A DNA stretch of 64,000 nucleotides from Sipunculus nudus (taxonomy: Eukaryota; Annelida; Sipuncula; Golfingiida; Sipunculidae). The notes below the pieces were generated by a model. The model had not been told where the DNA came from, ran no database searches, and was given only the letters and a program-made list of their open reading frames with translations. Position numbers and translations under genes: made by a program. Of the stretch, positions 21,268-33,700 are shown piece by piece. Numbering within the stretch: the stretch's first letter is position 1; every line of letters starts with the position of its first letter. The DNA is taken from positions 71,826,929 through 71,890,928 of the forward strand of contig CM049312.1 of assembly GCA_026874595.1 (NCBI GenBank), in the 5' to 3' direction.

Positions 21268-24200
21268 AAAAATACAGGTGGCTCCACCAGTCTGAAGAAA
21301 CTAATAAAAACACTTAATGGTCAATATCCATGCAAAAAATCATGGTGATCTCTGCATTAGTTGTTCAGATACTTCAGTTTTTGTATTAAATTGTCCATTA
21401 TTCTGAGGGATACTTCGGAGTCCTATAGCTTGAAGGATATGGGTAACAGAGACCTAATTTCAAGTTTCCACAGGCACCTTTCATGGGCCTCCTTGCATGA
21501 CAAGAATGAAGATTCTAGGTCCAGTTGTTGCGATTTGTACCATGTTGACAGATAACCACATTTTTAAAGGTCTCAAAAAAAAGAAAAAAATTCGTAAAAA
21601 TTTGAAAAAAAAATAGAGGTGGCACACCCAGTCTGCAGAAACTGATGGAACAGCTCATGATTAATATGTATGCGGAAAATCATGACCATCAGTGTTGTAG
21701 TTATTGAAATACTGCAGTTTTTGTATCAAATTTTCCATTATTCTGGGGGGGGGGGGTATTTTGGACCCATACAGCTTAAAGAATATGGGTAACAGAGACC
21801 TAATTTCAAGTTTCCATGGAGACTTTTCATGGGTCTCCCTGTGTGTCAAGAATGAAGATTCTTGGTCCAGTTTTTATGATTTGTGCCCTGTTAACAGATG
21901 TTCATATCTTTAAAGGTCTCAAAAATACAGAAAAATTTCGTAAAAAAAAACGAACAAATACAGGTGGTGCCACCAGTCTGCAGAAACTTATGAAACACTC
22001 CATGATCAATATCCATGCAAACAATTATGGTTATCTCTGCATTAGTTGTTCAGTTACTTTAGCTTTTGTATCAAATTTTCCATTATTCTGAGCTGTACTT
22101 TGGAGTGCCATAGCTCAAAGGATATGGGTAACAGAGACCAAATTTCAGGTTTCCATAAACTGATGAAACATCTCATGATCAATATGTATGTCGAAAATCA
22201 TGACCATCAGTGATGTAGTTAATGAGATATTGAAGTTTTTGTATGAAATTTTTGACTATTCTGGGGGGTAATTTTGGGCCCCATAGCTCGAAGGATATGG
22301 GTAACAGAGACCTAATTTCTGGTTTCCATGGAGACTTTTCATAGGTCTCTCAGTGTGTCGAAAATGAAGATTCTAGGTCCAGTCGTTACGATTTGTGCCA
22401 CGCTAACAGATGACAGCATCCTCAAAGGTCTCAAAAATAGAGGAAAAAATCGTAAAAAATCAAACAGTACAGGTGGCGCACCAGTCTGCAGGAACTGATC
22501 GAACATCTCATGATCAATATGTATGCCAAAAATGAAGACCATCAGTGATGTAGTTATTGAGATATTGAAGTTTTTGTATGAAATTTTTTACTATTCTGGG
22601 GGGTACTTTGGGGCCCCACAGCTCGAAGGATATGGGTAACAGAGACCTAATTTATGGTTTCCATGGAGACTTATCATGGGTCTCCCTGTGTGTCAAGAAC
22701 GAAGATTCTAGGTCCAGTCGTTACGATTTGTACCCTGTTGACAGATAACTACATCCTTAAAGGTCTCAAAAATGGAGAAAACAATTCATGAACATTGAAA
22801 AATACAGGTGGCGCCACCAGTCTGCACAAACTGATGAAACATCTCATGATCAATATGTATGTCGAAAATCATGACCATCAGTGATGTAGTTAATGAGATA
22901 TTGAAGTTTTTGTATGAAATTTTTGACTATTCTGGGGGGTAATTTTGGGCCCCATAGCTCGAAGGATATGGGTAACAGAGACCTAATTTCTGGTTTCCAT
23001 GGAGACTTTTCATAGGTCTCTCAGTGTGTCGAAAATGAAGATTCTAGGTCCAGTCGTTACGATTTGTGCCACGCTAACAGATGACAGCATCCTCAAAGGT
23101 CTCAAAAATAGAGGAAAAAATCTTAAAAAATCAAACAGTACAGGTGGCGCCACCAGTCTGCAGGAACTGATCGAACATCTCATGATCAATATGTATGCCA
23201 AAAATGAAGACCATCAGTGATGTAGTTATTGAGATATTGAAGTTTTTGTATGAAATTTTTTACTATTCTGGGGGGTACTTTGGGGCCCCATAGCTCGAAG
23301 GATATGGGTAACAGAGACCTAATTTCTGGTTTCCATGGAGACTTATCATGGGTCTCCCTGTGTGTCAAGAACGAAGATTCTAGGTCCAGTCGTTACGATT
23401 TGTACCCTGTTGACAGATAACTACATCCTTAAAGGTCTCAAAAATGGAGAAAACAATTCATGAACATTGAAAAATACAGGTGGCGCCACCAGTCTGCACA
23501 AACTGATGAAACATCTCATGATCAATATGTATGTCGAAAATCATGACCATCAGTGATGTAGTTAATGAGATATTGAAGTTTTTGTATGAAATTTTTGACT
23601 ATTCTGGGGGGTAATTTTGGGCCCCATAGCTCGAAGGATATGGGTAACAGAGACCTAATTTCTGGTTTCCATGGAGACTTTCCATAGGTCTTTCAGTGTG
23701 TCGAAAATGAAGATTCTAGGTCCAGTCATTACGATTTGTGCCACGCTAACAGATGACAGCATCCTCAAAGGTCTCAAAAATAGAGGAAAAAAATCGTAAA
23801 AAATCAAACAGTACAGGTGGCGCACCAGTCTGCAGGAACTGATCGAACATCTCATGATCAATATGTATGCCAAAAATGAAGACCATCAGTGATGTAGTTA
23901 TTGAGATATTGAAGTTTTTGTATGAAATTTTTTACTATTCTGGGGGGTACTTTGGGGCCCCACAGCTCGAAGGATATGGGTAACAGAGACCTAATTTATG
24001 GTTTCCATGGAGACTTATCATGGGTCTCCCTGTGTGTCAAGAACGAAGATTCTAGGTCCAGTCGTTACGATTTGTACCCTGTTGACAGATAACTACATCC
24101 TTAAAGGTCTCAAAAATGGAGAAAACAATTCATGAACATTGAAAAATACAGGTGGCGCCACCAGTCTGCACAAACTGATGAAACATCTCATGATCAATAT

Positions 24201-25080
24201 GTATGTCGAAAATCATGACCATCAGTGATGTAGTTAATGAGATATTGAAGTTTTTGTATGAAATTTTTGACTATTCTGGGGGGTAATTTTGGGCCCCATA
24301 GCTCGAAGGATATGGGTAACAGAGACCTAATTTCTGGTTTCCATGGAGACTTTTCATAGGTCTCTCAGTGTGTCGAAAATGAAGATTCTAGGTCCAGTCG
24401 TTACGATTTGTGCCACGCTAACAGATGACAGCATCCTCAAAGGTCTCAAAAATAGAGGAAAAAATCTTAAAAAATCAAACAGTACAGGTGGCGCCACCAG
24501 TCTGCAGGAACTGATCGAACATCTCATGATCAATATGTATGCCAAAAATGAAGACCATCAGTGATGTAGTTATTGAGATATTGAAGTTTTTGTATGAAAT
24601 TTTTTACTATTCTGGGGGGTACTTTGGGGCCCCATAGCTCGAAGGATATGGGTAACAGAGACCTAATTTCTGGTTTCCAAGGAAATTTTTCATGGACCTC
24701 TCAGTGTGTCAAGAATTAAGATTCTAAGTCCAGTCTTTATGATTTGTGCCTTGTTAACAGATGATCACATTTTTAAAGGTCTCAAAAATAGAGAAAAAAA
24801 TTCGTAAAAAATCGAAAAATACAGGTGGCGCCACCAGTCTGCAGGAAGTGATGTAACATCTCATGATCAATATGTATGCCAAAAATCATGACCATCAGTC
24901 AAGTTGTTAATGAGATATTGAAGTTTTTGTATGAAATTTTTGACTTTTCTGGGGGGTACTTTGGGGCCACATAGCTCGAAGGATATGGGTAACAGAGACC
25001 TAATTTCTGGTTTCCAAGAGATTTTTTATGGACCTCTCAGAATCCCAAGTTACAAGGTTCTAGGTCCAGCGGTTACGATT
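21268..25080 (+). repeat. Array of about 336-bp monomers with a 672-bp higher-order period
   Basis: The box ACAGGTGGCGCCACCAGTCT (or close variants) recurs at about 21275, 21612, 21960, 22469, 22805, 23140, 23477, 23813, 24149, 24484 and 24821. From 22469 onward the spacing is 335-337 bp. Two monomer types alternate ('...CTGCAGGAACTG' and '...CTGCACAAACTG'), producing a near-identical dimer repeat of about 672 bp. One unit near 22.15 kb carries a deletion. Confidence 0.85.
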
Positions 25081-25183
25081 TGTGCCTGGTTAACGGACGG
25101 ACAGACGGACAGACGGACAGACGGACAGACGGACAAAGAGTGATCGCTATAGCTCAGATGACTTTCAGTCAGCTGAGCTAAAA

Positions 25184-25599
25184 AGTTAAACCAAGTATTT
25201 GAGTAAGTGTTTGTATAAACTTAATTAAATTTGAAATTATTTTAATCTAGTTGTAAATTTACATTCGTGTCTTGAGTTTATAGAGTGTGCATAATTATAT
25301 AAGGTCTGCATAACTTATATCCAAACTTCATTATTTTTGTGTGATCCCATGGAGTGCCTTGGTCGGTCTCCTTCCACAGATACCCAATTATAACAATAAG
25401 GGTATAGTTTTCTGTCCACACATGTTATAATTTAGAACCATTATTTAATGTAGAGCTACATTTAATACTGCAAAATGAATTCATGCAGGTGACAGATGTT
25501 TCATCAGCATTTTCATGAACCAGGAAAACTGATGTGGTTATATTCCTTATTCAAGAAAATGTTACTTGTCCTAGTCAATATTGTCTTGTCTGACTCCCA
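25184..25599. other. No gene seen
   Basis: AT-rich spacer between the composite element and the AT-rich repeat block. Nothing recognised. Confidence 0.4.
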
Positions 25600-26048
25600 T
25601 TTGGCTTAAAAAAAAATCAAGAGAATTTTTCTTGAACAATTTTCTTAAATCAAGTAAATATTCCTTAAGACTAGAAAAATTTTCCTTAAAAATAGCTGAG
25701 TAAATATTCCTTGAAATAAGAAATTAAATCAAGTAAATATTTCTTAGAAATAAGAAAATAAGAATTTAAATCATGTAAATATTCCTTGAAATAAGAAAAT
25801 AAAAATTAAATCAAGTAAATATTTCTTGAAATTAGAAAGACAGTCTAGAAAATATTCCTTGAAATAAAGAACTAAGTCAAGTAAATATTCCTTGAAATAA
25901 GAAAATATCCCTTACAGCTAACAATTAAATATTCCTTATCCAAATCCAACGATATTTTACTTATTTTAAGATAATTTTACTTGTTTAATATTTTTTTGCT
26001 TATTTTAAAATTTTTTTACTTATTTTAAGTACGTTATTTTTTGCAGTG
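25600..26048. repeat. AT-rich degenerate tandem/inverted repeat, possible MITE
   Basis: Multiple copies of AAGTAAATATTCCTTGAAAT(AAGAAA) are followed at the right by their inverted counterparts (ACTTATTTTAAG...). The block finishes ...TTTTTTGCAGTG at about 26048, which resembles the CACTGCAAAAAA terminus of fold-back MITEs seen in other animals. A matching left terminus was not found, so the element class is uncertain. Confidence 0.55.
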
Positions 26049-26149
26049 CATCAAACTGAGCTAGTGAAGGGCTGAAGTGGAAGTTTTGAAACTCAATGAG
26101 TAAAATGAAAGCACTGTAGACCTTGAAAACAGTGAAGTGTCTTGAAGCG

Positions 26150-26560
26150 AAATGCATTAAGGATTTCATAGCTTGTACCATTAGGGATTTCATGGATTGT
26201 GCCATTAGCGATATCATGACCTGTGCCATTAGGGATTTCATGGATTGCACTATTAAGGATTTCATGACCTGTGCCATTAAAGATTTCATGGATTGTACCA
26301 TTTAGGATTTCATGCCCTTTGCCATAAGGGATTTCATGGATTGTACCATTAAGGATTTTACGCCGTGTGCCATAAGGGATTTCACGGATTGTACCATTAA
26401 GGATTTCATGACCTGTGCCATTAGGGATTTAATTGATTGTACCATTAAGGATTTCATGACCTGTGCCATTAGAGATTTAATGGATTGTACCACTAAGGTT
26501 TTCATGACCTGTACATTAGAGATGTCATGGATTGTACCAATAAGGATTTTATGGAAGTAT
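26150..26560. repeat. 24-bp (48-bp dimer) minisatellite
   Basis: Alternating units GATTTCATGGATTGTACCAT and GATTTCATGACCTGTGCCAT (plus TA(A)G) repeat about 16 times. Because the period is a multiple of three and few stops occur, open frames run through it on both strands (R-D-F-M-D-C-T-I / K-D-F-M-T-C-A-I on plus; K-S-L-M-V-Q-S-M on minus). No start context, splice sites or non-repeat coding flank supports a real protein. Confidence 0.85.
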
Positions 26561-27344
26561 CTGAACCAGAATCCTATATTTATACATGCTGCCTAAATGG
26601 ACACAATATCCCACTTGAAAAGGGAATCAGGCTGATGAAACAGTGCTCTGAGCAAGCAACTGTTTGGCAGAAGAAAAAGAACTACCAATATTGTCAAGCT
26701 AGGTCAAGACTAATAATCAAAGCAATTTACACGGGCTTTACGTGAGATTTGGGAGGGCTAAGGAGCACTTTTGTATATGCTGGATAAATCGACATCAGTT
26801 GGTAACTTGTTGGCACCTAAAGGACACAAAATTAAACTTAGCTCCCTTTGATAATTAGTACTGATTGAATCAAAGTATAATACACAGAACATACAGCATA
26901 AAATAATAATTCCAGTTTAAAATTCCTTCAAAACTAAAAATTGTGTTTCAACAGTTAATATAAATATGTTAATGCACACTACAAAGGTACTATTTTTATC
27001 CATATATTTGTTATATTCTCGACTGAATATTGTAAGGTATTGAATATATATGTTTGCACTCTTCTTCAGAACTCCAAAGTTATTTAATTTAAATGTATTA
27101 CCCATTCATGTATTAAGATTGACAGTTTTCTAACAGAATATAGCTCAGGATTACATATAAGTAGTTGTACTCCTTCATTAGCATGTATTTTTCAAGTAAT
27201 TTTATAAGACATGTAATATTCACTCTATTGCTACTAATTATGACTGGAAATATCTTATATTGGTGCTCCCAATCAATGTCTGGTCAGTACATCTTGTGAA
27301 GGGTGACCAGGGAGAAATCATGAGGACATACAACAAGAACACTT
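26561..27344. other. No gene seen
   Basis: Mixed AT-rich sequence. Nothing recognised. Confidence 0.4.
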
Positions 27345-28140
27345 GATTACTTCACAATCAAATACCAAAGGCAGCTGAATGGAAAGACTTTATACACGTG
27401 TGGGAGAAGGATATCTGGTAAGTACATCTTGTATTAGAGGATACATGATAAGTACAGACTTTATAACTTCACATTCAAATACCAAAGGCAACTGAATGGA
27501 AAGACAATTTATGTTTGTGAAGAAGAATATCTGGTAAGTATATCTTGTATTTGAGGATACACAACAAGTACAGACTTTATAACTTCACATTCAAATACTA
27601 AAGGTAGCTGAATGGAAAGACTTTATACACGTGTGGGAGAAGAATATCTGGTAAGTACATCCTGTGTATGGGGATACAGTACAAGTACAGGCTTTATAAC
27701 TTCACATTCAAATACCAAAGGCAGCTGAATGGAAAGACTTTATACACGTGTGGGAGAAGAATATCTGGTAAGTACATCTTGTATTTGAGGATACACAACA
27801 AGTACAGACTTTATAACTTCACATTCAAATACCAAAGGCAACTGAATGGGAAGACAATTTATGTTTGTAAAGAAGAATATCTGGTAAGTACATCTTGTGT
27901 ATGAGGATAGAGGACAAGTACAATCTTTATAATTTCACATTCAAATACCAAAGGCAGCTGAATGGAAAGACAATTTATGTTTGTGGAGAAGAATATCTGG
28001 TATGTACATCTTGTGTATGGGGATACAGTACAAGTACAGGCTTTATAACTTCACATTCAAATACCAAAGGCAGCTGAATGGAAAGACATTTTAAATGTTT
28101 GGCAGAAGAATATCTGGCAAGATCATCTTAAGTAGAGACT
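27345..28140 (+). repeat. 117-bp tandem repeat carrying TCTGGTAAGTACAT boxes
   Basis: Units of about 116-119 bp contain ACTTCACATTCAAATACCAA, then GGCAGCTGAATGGAAAGAC, then GAAGAATATCTGGTAAGTAC. The GGTAAGT box falls at about 27416, 27532, 27650, 27767 and 27884; a GGTATGT variant follows at about 28000. Open frames span two to three units (Y-N-F-T-F-K-Y-Q-R-Q-L-N-G-K-T), but the frame shifts between units. Confidence 0.85.
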
Positions 28141-28579
28141 TGATTACTTTACATTCAAATACCCACTGCAGCAATAAAGTGCCCCAGAATAAAATCTGTA
28201 TCCGACTGCCAGAATCCTTAATGCAGATGAGAAAGGCTACTTAAATGCCTCAGGGGGAATAAACTCTAAATGCAAGGTGCGATACATCAAAGACAATCAT
28301 TTAGCTGAAGGAAACATGTTTGTTATGATAACCAGAAGTCTCAGTAAACTTTGACCTACAGATTAAGTACTACTTTCATGTATTGGTATGTTAGAGAAGG
28401 AAACCCTTATGAATGTATTCAGTTGTAAAATATCAGATTGGAAATACTATGTCAGTATGAAGCGTAAGTAAAATGAGATATTAATGTATAATAGATGGGC
28501 CCAATATATAACAAAATCATGTATAACAAAATCAAAATGAAGAAAGCAAAACATTAAATAAAAACAAATTTTGTCATAT
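28141..28579. other. No gene seen
   Basis: AT-rich spacer. Nothing recognised. Confidence 0.4.
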
Positions 28580-28850
28580 TTGTACTGACACCAGTCATTT
28601 TGATATTTGACAGTCCTGAAGTGGTACAAGAGTTTTTCAAAGCAAAACAGATTTTTTTGCTTAATTTTCCAAAGGAATGATGTCCAGAGTGACCTAGTTG
28701 TTGGTTTTGGTAGTAGAACTTCCTTATATATAATCATATGTTGAATTTTCAATCCACAGATCCAACAGTGTCAAAACCTAGCTGCTTGTCTTATGGACAG
28801 ATGACCAGATGGATGGACACTGGACCATCCCTATACCTCAGCTGAGCTTA
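28580..28850 (+). mobile_element. Degenerate 3' end of a pearl-type repeat
   Basis: Shares TTTTGATATTTGACAGTCCT and following words with the bodies at 32.8 and 33.5 kb. It ends with a decayed ACRG-like stretch (GGACAGATGACCAGATGG) and ACCTCAGCTGAGCTTA. The first hairpin arm is largely lost. Confidence 0.5.
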
Positions 28851-30282
28851 CAATGACCATTATATTGTATTATTTCATATAGATTTATATCCTTCTCCAT
28901 CATTTAGTCTACACATGAACTTGAAAGTCATGGGTCCCAAGAAACACAGGTAGTGAGGTTATGAAAGTATTCTTTCAAGTTCATGAGAGACAAGTGTTGT
29001 CAATTTAGTAGTAGAGTGTATCTGTGTCTGTCAACAAATTCTGATACATCATGGGAATTCATATGAAGGAAATATAAAGGCATGAACACCAGTGCCCTGC
29101 AATATATTATATACAGATTGTGGCAAATTGGCCAACTTGATAATGGTATGTAGTAACCAGGGCAACCATTTGTTCTGCATGTTGTCTCAAGTTATTGACT
29201 AGGGTTGAAGACAGAGAGGAGCAGAAAGGGTGGTGCTGCATATTCTGACTAAGATGCACAAATGAGCTGTGTTGGTGAGACAAGCAACTCAATAGTTTTG
29301 CTCTGTGAACAAAAGGGTACAAAAATTTCATGTCAAATGACTATACCGATGTCACTCACCTATAGCTGGTAAGTATTACATTCATAAACATATCAGACCT
29401 AAAATCAAAATACTAAACTGAAACAATAATAGCCTGTTAATGGAAGGGCTCTAAATTGCCTTGGAGATTAGATCCAGAAAATGGTGGTAAAGCCACCAAA
29501 AGTCAGATCTTACTGGCCTGACTGAGCAAGTAGGTTCAACATAAACCTTTAACATAGTCCTTAGCAAAGAACTGAAACTAAACTTACCCTCACTGAGCCA
29601 TATTGATGATACCTCTTTTAGTCTTTATAAAAAATTACCAGTATATTTATTTGTACAAATACTGAAGAGAAACATTATTGACAGACATTTGAAAATGTTC
29701 ATTGTGTAATATGCCGTCAATCTATAAGACAATCATATTAAACACACGTTTTGTTAGAGTCTATGAAAGTACAAATTCATGAAGGGCAAGATAAAGCTTG
29801 ATATTGTTTGCCAGACTTGCCAAACTTGAAAAATTGATGCAAACTGTGGCAAGAACATGGTCTATTTAAATAAAGTACACCTGAAGAAGTTGATCTGTCA
29901 AACGACTGTTCAATGTTACTCTTCTATTTCTGGCATCTCCTTCATAAACATAAAAAGAATTCTAATAAGTTTCAAAGAACAATTGAAAAATGTTACTAGG
30001 GGCTGGTATATGAGAAGAGCTTGGGTACACACAATCTACCTCTGTAGAAAAGTGACTCACCAAAATCCATTTTTTCTTTCAAACACGCAAGTGTTCAAAA
30101 GGATGAGTCTAAACAGCTAGGATCCGTTGCTGCAGGGCCTGGTTTGTTAACAAAATATAAAATTTTTGTGAAATGACTGCCATGATGCCCCCCATTTCAT
30201 GGGATTTCACCAATGAAAATAAAGCAATATTATTAATACTGCAGCAGCTTGCAGCCTGAGGATGATTTCCTCCTGGTATTGG
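28851..30282. other. No gene seen
   Basis: Mixed sequence with short frames only (for example 29857-30120). A GCTGGTAAGTATTAC box at about 29365 resembles the box in the neighbouring minisatellites. Confidence 0.4.
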
Positions 30283-30680
30283 AAAGGAGAGGAAGTCTGG
30301 TAAGTATATTAAAATAGCAAATGTTCAGCCTGTTTTATACAGGTAAGTTATTATCTGAAAAAAAAAGAACTCTGGAAAGTACATGGTGATAACACACTGC
30401 TATGGGGCTGATCAAACCTCGCTGAATTCTGGTATGTTGGAAAAGCAACCGCCTGTTTAGAGGGGCTGATTTATTATCGACTCTCACAAAACAGTAATAT
30501 CAACAGCCTGTTTTCTGGGGCTGATTTATTATCAAAACTCATGGAAATCTGGTAAGTACATAAAAATATATACAGCCTGTTTAAGAGGCTGATTAATTAC
30601 TCAACCTCATGGAAATCTTAAAAATATATTGAAATATCAACAGCCTGTTTCAGGGGCTGATTTATTATCAAACCTGGTGG
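30283..30680 (+). repeat. 68-bp minisatellite family, locus 1
   Basis: About five or six degenerate units with the order AACAGCCTGTTT...GGGGCTGATTTATTATCAAA...GGAATTCTGGTAAGTAC. This is the same family as 40890-41760 and 43560-43840. It directly precedes the THAP exon at 30.7 kb. Confidence 0.75.
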
Positions 30681-30716
30681 AATAGTGACACTTCAGATAA
30701 GGCTCAGCAGGGGGTC

Positions 30717-33700
30717 TTGGATGGGGCATGTAGGGGCGAACAGATGGCCCAGTCTGGCTGGGGTCACTCATTCAGTAATGATATTTTACAGTGCTGTACT
30801 TTGGCAGAGACCCATCATCTCTTGTTTATGTTTGAAAACACTATGAATACAGCTTTAAGATCAAAAAGCCAAAGAAAAGATGTTTATTGGGGACCCATAA
30901 AAGTGATTCCACGTATCCTGATAAGAATACATGAAGAAGGTTTACTTTATCCTTTCACCAAGCCTAGGACTAACTTTGAGAATTGTAAACTTTGGGTTAA
31001 GCTGTGTGGTCGACCTCATCACCAGCTAAATGTCAACAAAGTAAATAGATACACCTATATTTGCAGCAAGGTAAGAATTACTTCAACTTGATTTATTTTA
31101 CGATTTTTTTCAGCAATTAATAAGTATACAGGTAAGCTACAAAATGTGTTTGAATAACAGAATAAAACAAGGGACCTATGGGTCACGACGCTCAGCTGTT
31201 ATATATGATAAAAAAATATTATTTAGAAATGAGGCACATGCTGGTTTTGTGTGGTAATAAATATAAGCTGTATTATGAGTTGTTGTTGTTTAGCTTATGT
31301 ATGATTTTGATAGTACCTTTGGAGACAGGGAAGAGGATTGATTTCATTTATTTTATTAACAAATGGAGTACTATTGTCACACAGATTTTGACTTGGCCAT
31401 ATAACTTATAAGCAGAACAAATAATATAAGAGTTTAACTATTTATTAAAAAAAATTATAAATATTGTCCCAAATATAATTTTTATTAAAAATAATAAGAG
31501 AATCATATGATTTTTTTAAAAGAAATATAACTGAAATGATTATTAAAATAATATTAAAGAATATATTCATGAATGTATTCATGAATACATTTTGAAAGTA
31601 TTTGCACGAGTATTCATATACTTTCATTTTTACCTGAATTCCCATTCTTTATGCAAGAAATTTTATAATGGAGTACATAATCATATTCGTATTTAAATAC
31701 AATTACAAAGTATTCGCACCATGTCTGGTATTTATTCAGTTTTCACCAAACAATGATGTTGAGAATCCAGAATATACAAAATTCACACATTTAAATAATG
31801 ATCATAAGTACCTGGTTTTACGGCTTTTATTTATATTAAAAAATAACTGTAAAAAATTCATTTTGGACTAATTTCACATCAATGTACACACTAGACACAG
31901 TAGGAATCTAGATTAATATTACCAACTGCATCTTTGTCTATCATTAATTTCCTTCATATGATCCCTAATGATTAGTAATGAATAATATGATTTACTTCTT
32001 TATTATTAAAATTGAACTGAAAAATGCCATAGGTGACTGCATGGTGTTATTTGGAATACGTGACATTCTACCCATCGATACAAGATTCTTATATCATCAG
32101 TAACTGCACGTTAATTTCCTGTTATTATAAACTAACAAATTCCTTTTCTATTTTTCTTTAATTTGTTATTAAAAACCAATAAAAATTTATTAATTTATTG
32201 CTTATTGTTATGTTGTTGGTTAAAACTACTAGATGAGTTGAGTTGGACACCTGGATCAACTGTGGCTGGCCATAAGCTGCCTGGATTTCGTGTATGCCTC
32301 TCCTCAAGCATGCATAATACAGGTGACTCAAGAGGGCCTGGAGAGAGCCAAAGTCTGACAGGGTCTCATAAAAAACATTAATAAAAGCTACAATTTTGGG
32401 CAAATTTCTTTCAGCTTTCTAAACTAAAAAGCTGAAATCCTTATGTGTGCATGATATGAAAATTATATCAACAGTGCTCACGGGAAACAAACGTGCCATG
32501 GTCAGTTGGGCAAAATTTAAGTTACTAATTTTACATTTATACTAATAACTTATTAAATTGGAAAAATTCAGAACTAATTTTGGGTATTCAATTGAATCTT
32601 GATTAAACAATGTTACATCCCTGACAAAAAACCTCTAGCTTCAGCAATCCCCTTGTTAAGGGAGTAAATATATTTCTTGATTTTTTACAAAGTGCATTAT
32701 GTTTGGGCCCAAAAATTAAAACAATTACGCAATACTGACATCATTCTGGCATGTGCATAGAGAATAAAAAATATGTATATTATTTATGTTTAAAGTCAGA
32801 TCAGTGGTTTTGATATTAGGCAGTCTTGAAGTGTAACAATGGGTTTTTAATGGAAAAATGAAGTTTTTCATTAATATCTCGAAGGTATTAAATCCCAGTA
32901 ACCAAATTCTTGGCATGGTAGGGGATTTTGGAGACATCTAACTGTATGCCAAATTTAAGGAACTTAGAGCTGAAGCTGGGGAGCTGAGCTCTTGCAAACT
33001 GCATAACACTAGCTTGATGTAAACTTGATGTGACATAGTGCTTGAAAACTTGAATAAAATCTACAGTTTTTCATCAACTGGTTTCAAACTTTTGGTGTTA
33101 ACAGTTGAAATGCTAACAAAAACATGCTGTGAAAATTAAATCCACAGCACTTACAGGAAAAAAACGTGCCATGGTCAAAGTTGGGCAAAATTTAAGGTAC
33201 CAATTTTTTATTTTTATTAATATTTTAAAAAATTCAAAAGATTTTCATCTAATTTTGGGTATACAATTTAATTTTGATTAATTTAAGTTATATTACTGGA
33301 AAAAAGGTCCATATCTTTAACATGTTTTGTGTTAAGTGATCAAATATCTTTCCTGATTTTTTACAAAATGCATTATGTTTGGGCCCATAACTTTTTCAAA
33401 TTAAATAATACAGACATAATTTCTGGCATGTACATAGGAACTATATAGAGGAATATTTATGGTAAATATGAGGAAAAACAGATGAGTGGTTTTGATATTA
33501 GGCAGTCCTGAAGTGTGAAAATAGGTTTTTAATAAAAAATTGAGGTTTTTCCTTAATTTCTCAAAGGAACGAAGTTGCAAAGACCCAGTTTTCGGCTTGG
33601 TAGGAGATCTTGGGGACATCTAACATAATGCTGAATTTTGGATTCCTAGGTCTTACGGTTTCAAAACGTGCCACATCTACGGATGGACAGACAGACGGAC

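Larger units (their letters stand above)
19915..25183 (+). mobile_element. Large pearl-type (Helentron-like) composite element, copy 1
   Basis: The 5' end is CAAGTGACCCATGGGTCATG then ACGCTCAGCTGAC. The 3' end is an ACRG tract (25094-25137) plus the hairpin AGCTCAGATGACT / AGTCAGCTGAGCT (25151-25179) and CTAAAA. Pearl elements of bivalves and related Helentron-associated elements have this architecture, with inverted words at the 5' terminus and the 3' subterminus. Inside are a nested second element (20096-21267) and an array of about 336-bp monomers (21268-25080). Except for monomer number it is nearly identical to the copy at 37355-40751. It has no coding capacity; the short recurring frames (such as METFHRSLSVSK...) are repeats of the monomer. 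Confidence 0.8.

Noticed and set aside
22999-24564. Recurring identical short frames (METFHRSLSVSKMKIL and minus-strand MAYILIMRCSISS)
   Set aside because: They are the same stretch of the 336-bp monomer read repeatedly, without start context, splice sites or flanking coding sequence.
26123-26596. Repetitive protein RDFMDCTI/KDFMTCAI as a gene
   Set aside because: Equally open on the opposite strand and explained by a 24-bp period; no supporting signals.
27345-28140. Tandem units as a CRISPR array
   Set aside because: Eukaryotic DNA; the repeats are head-to-tail minisatellite units without unique spacers.
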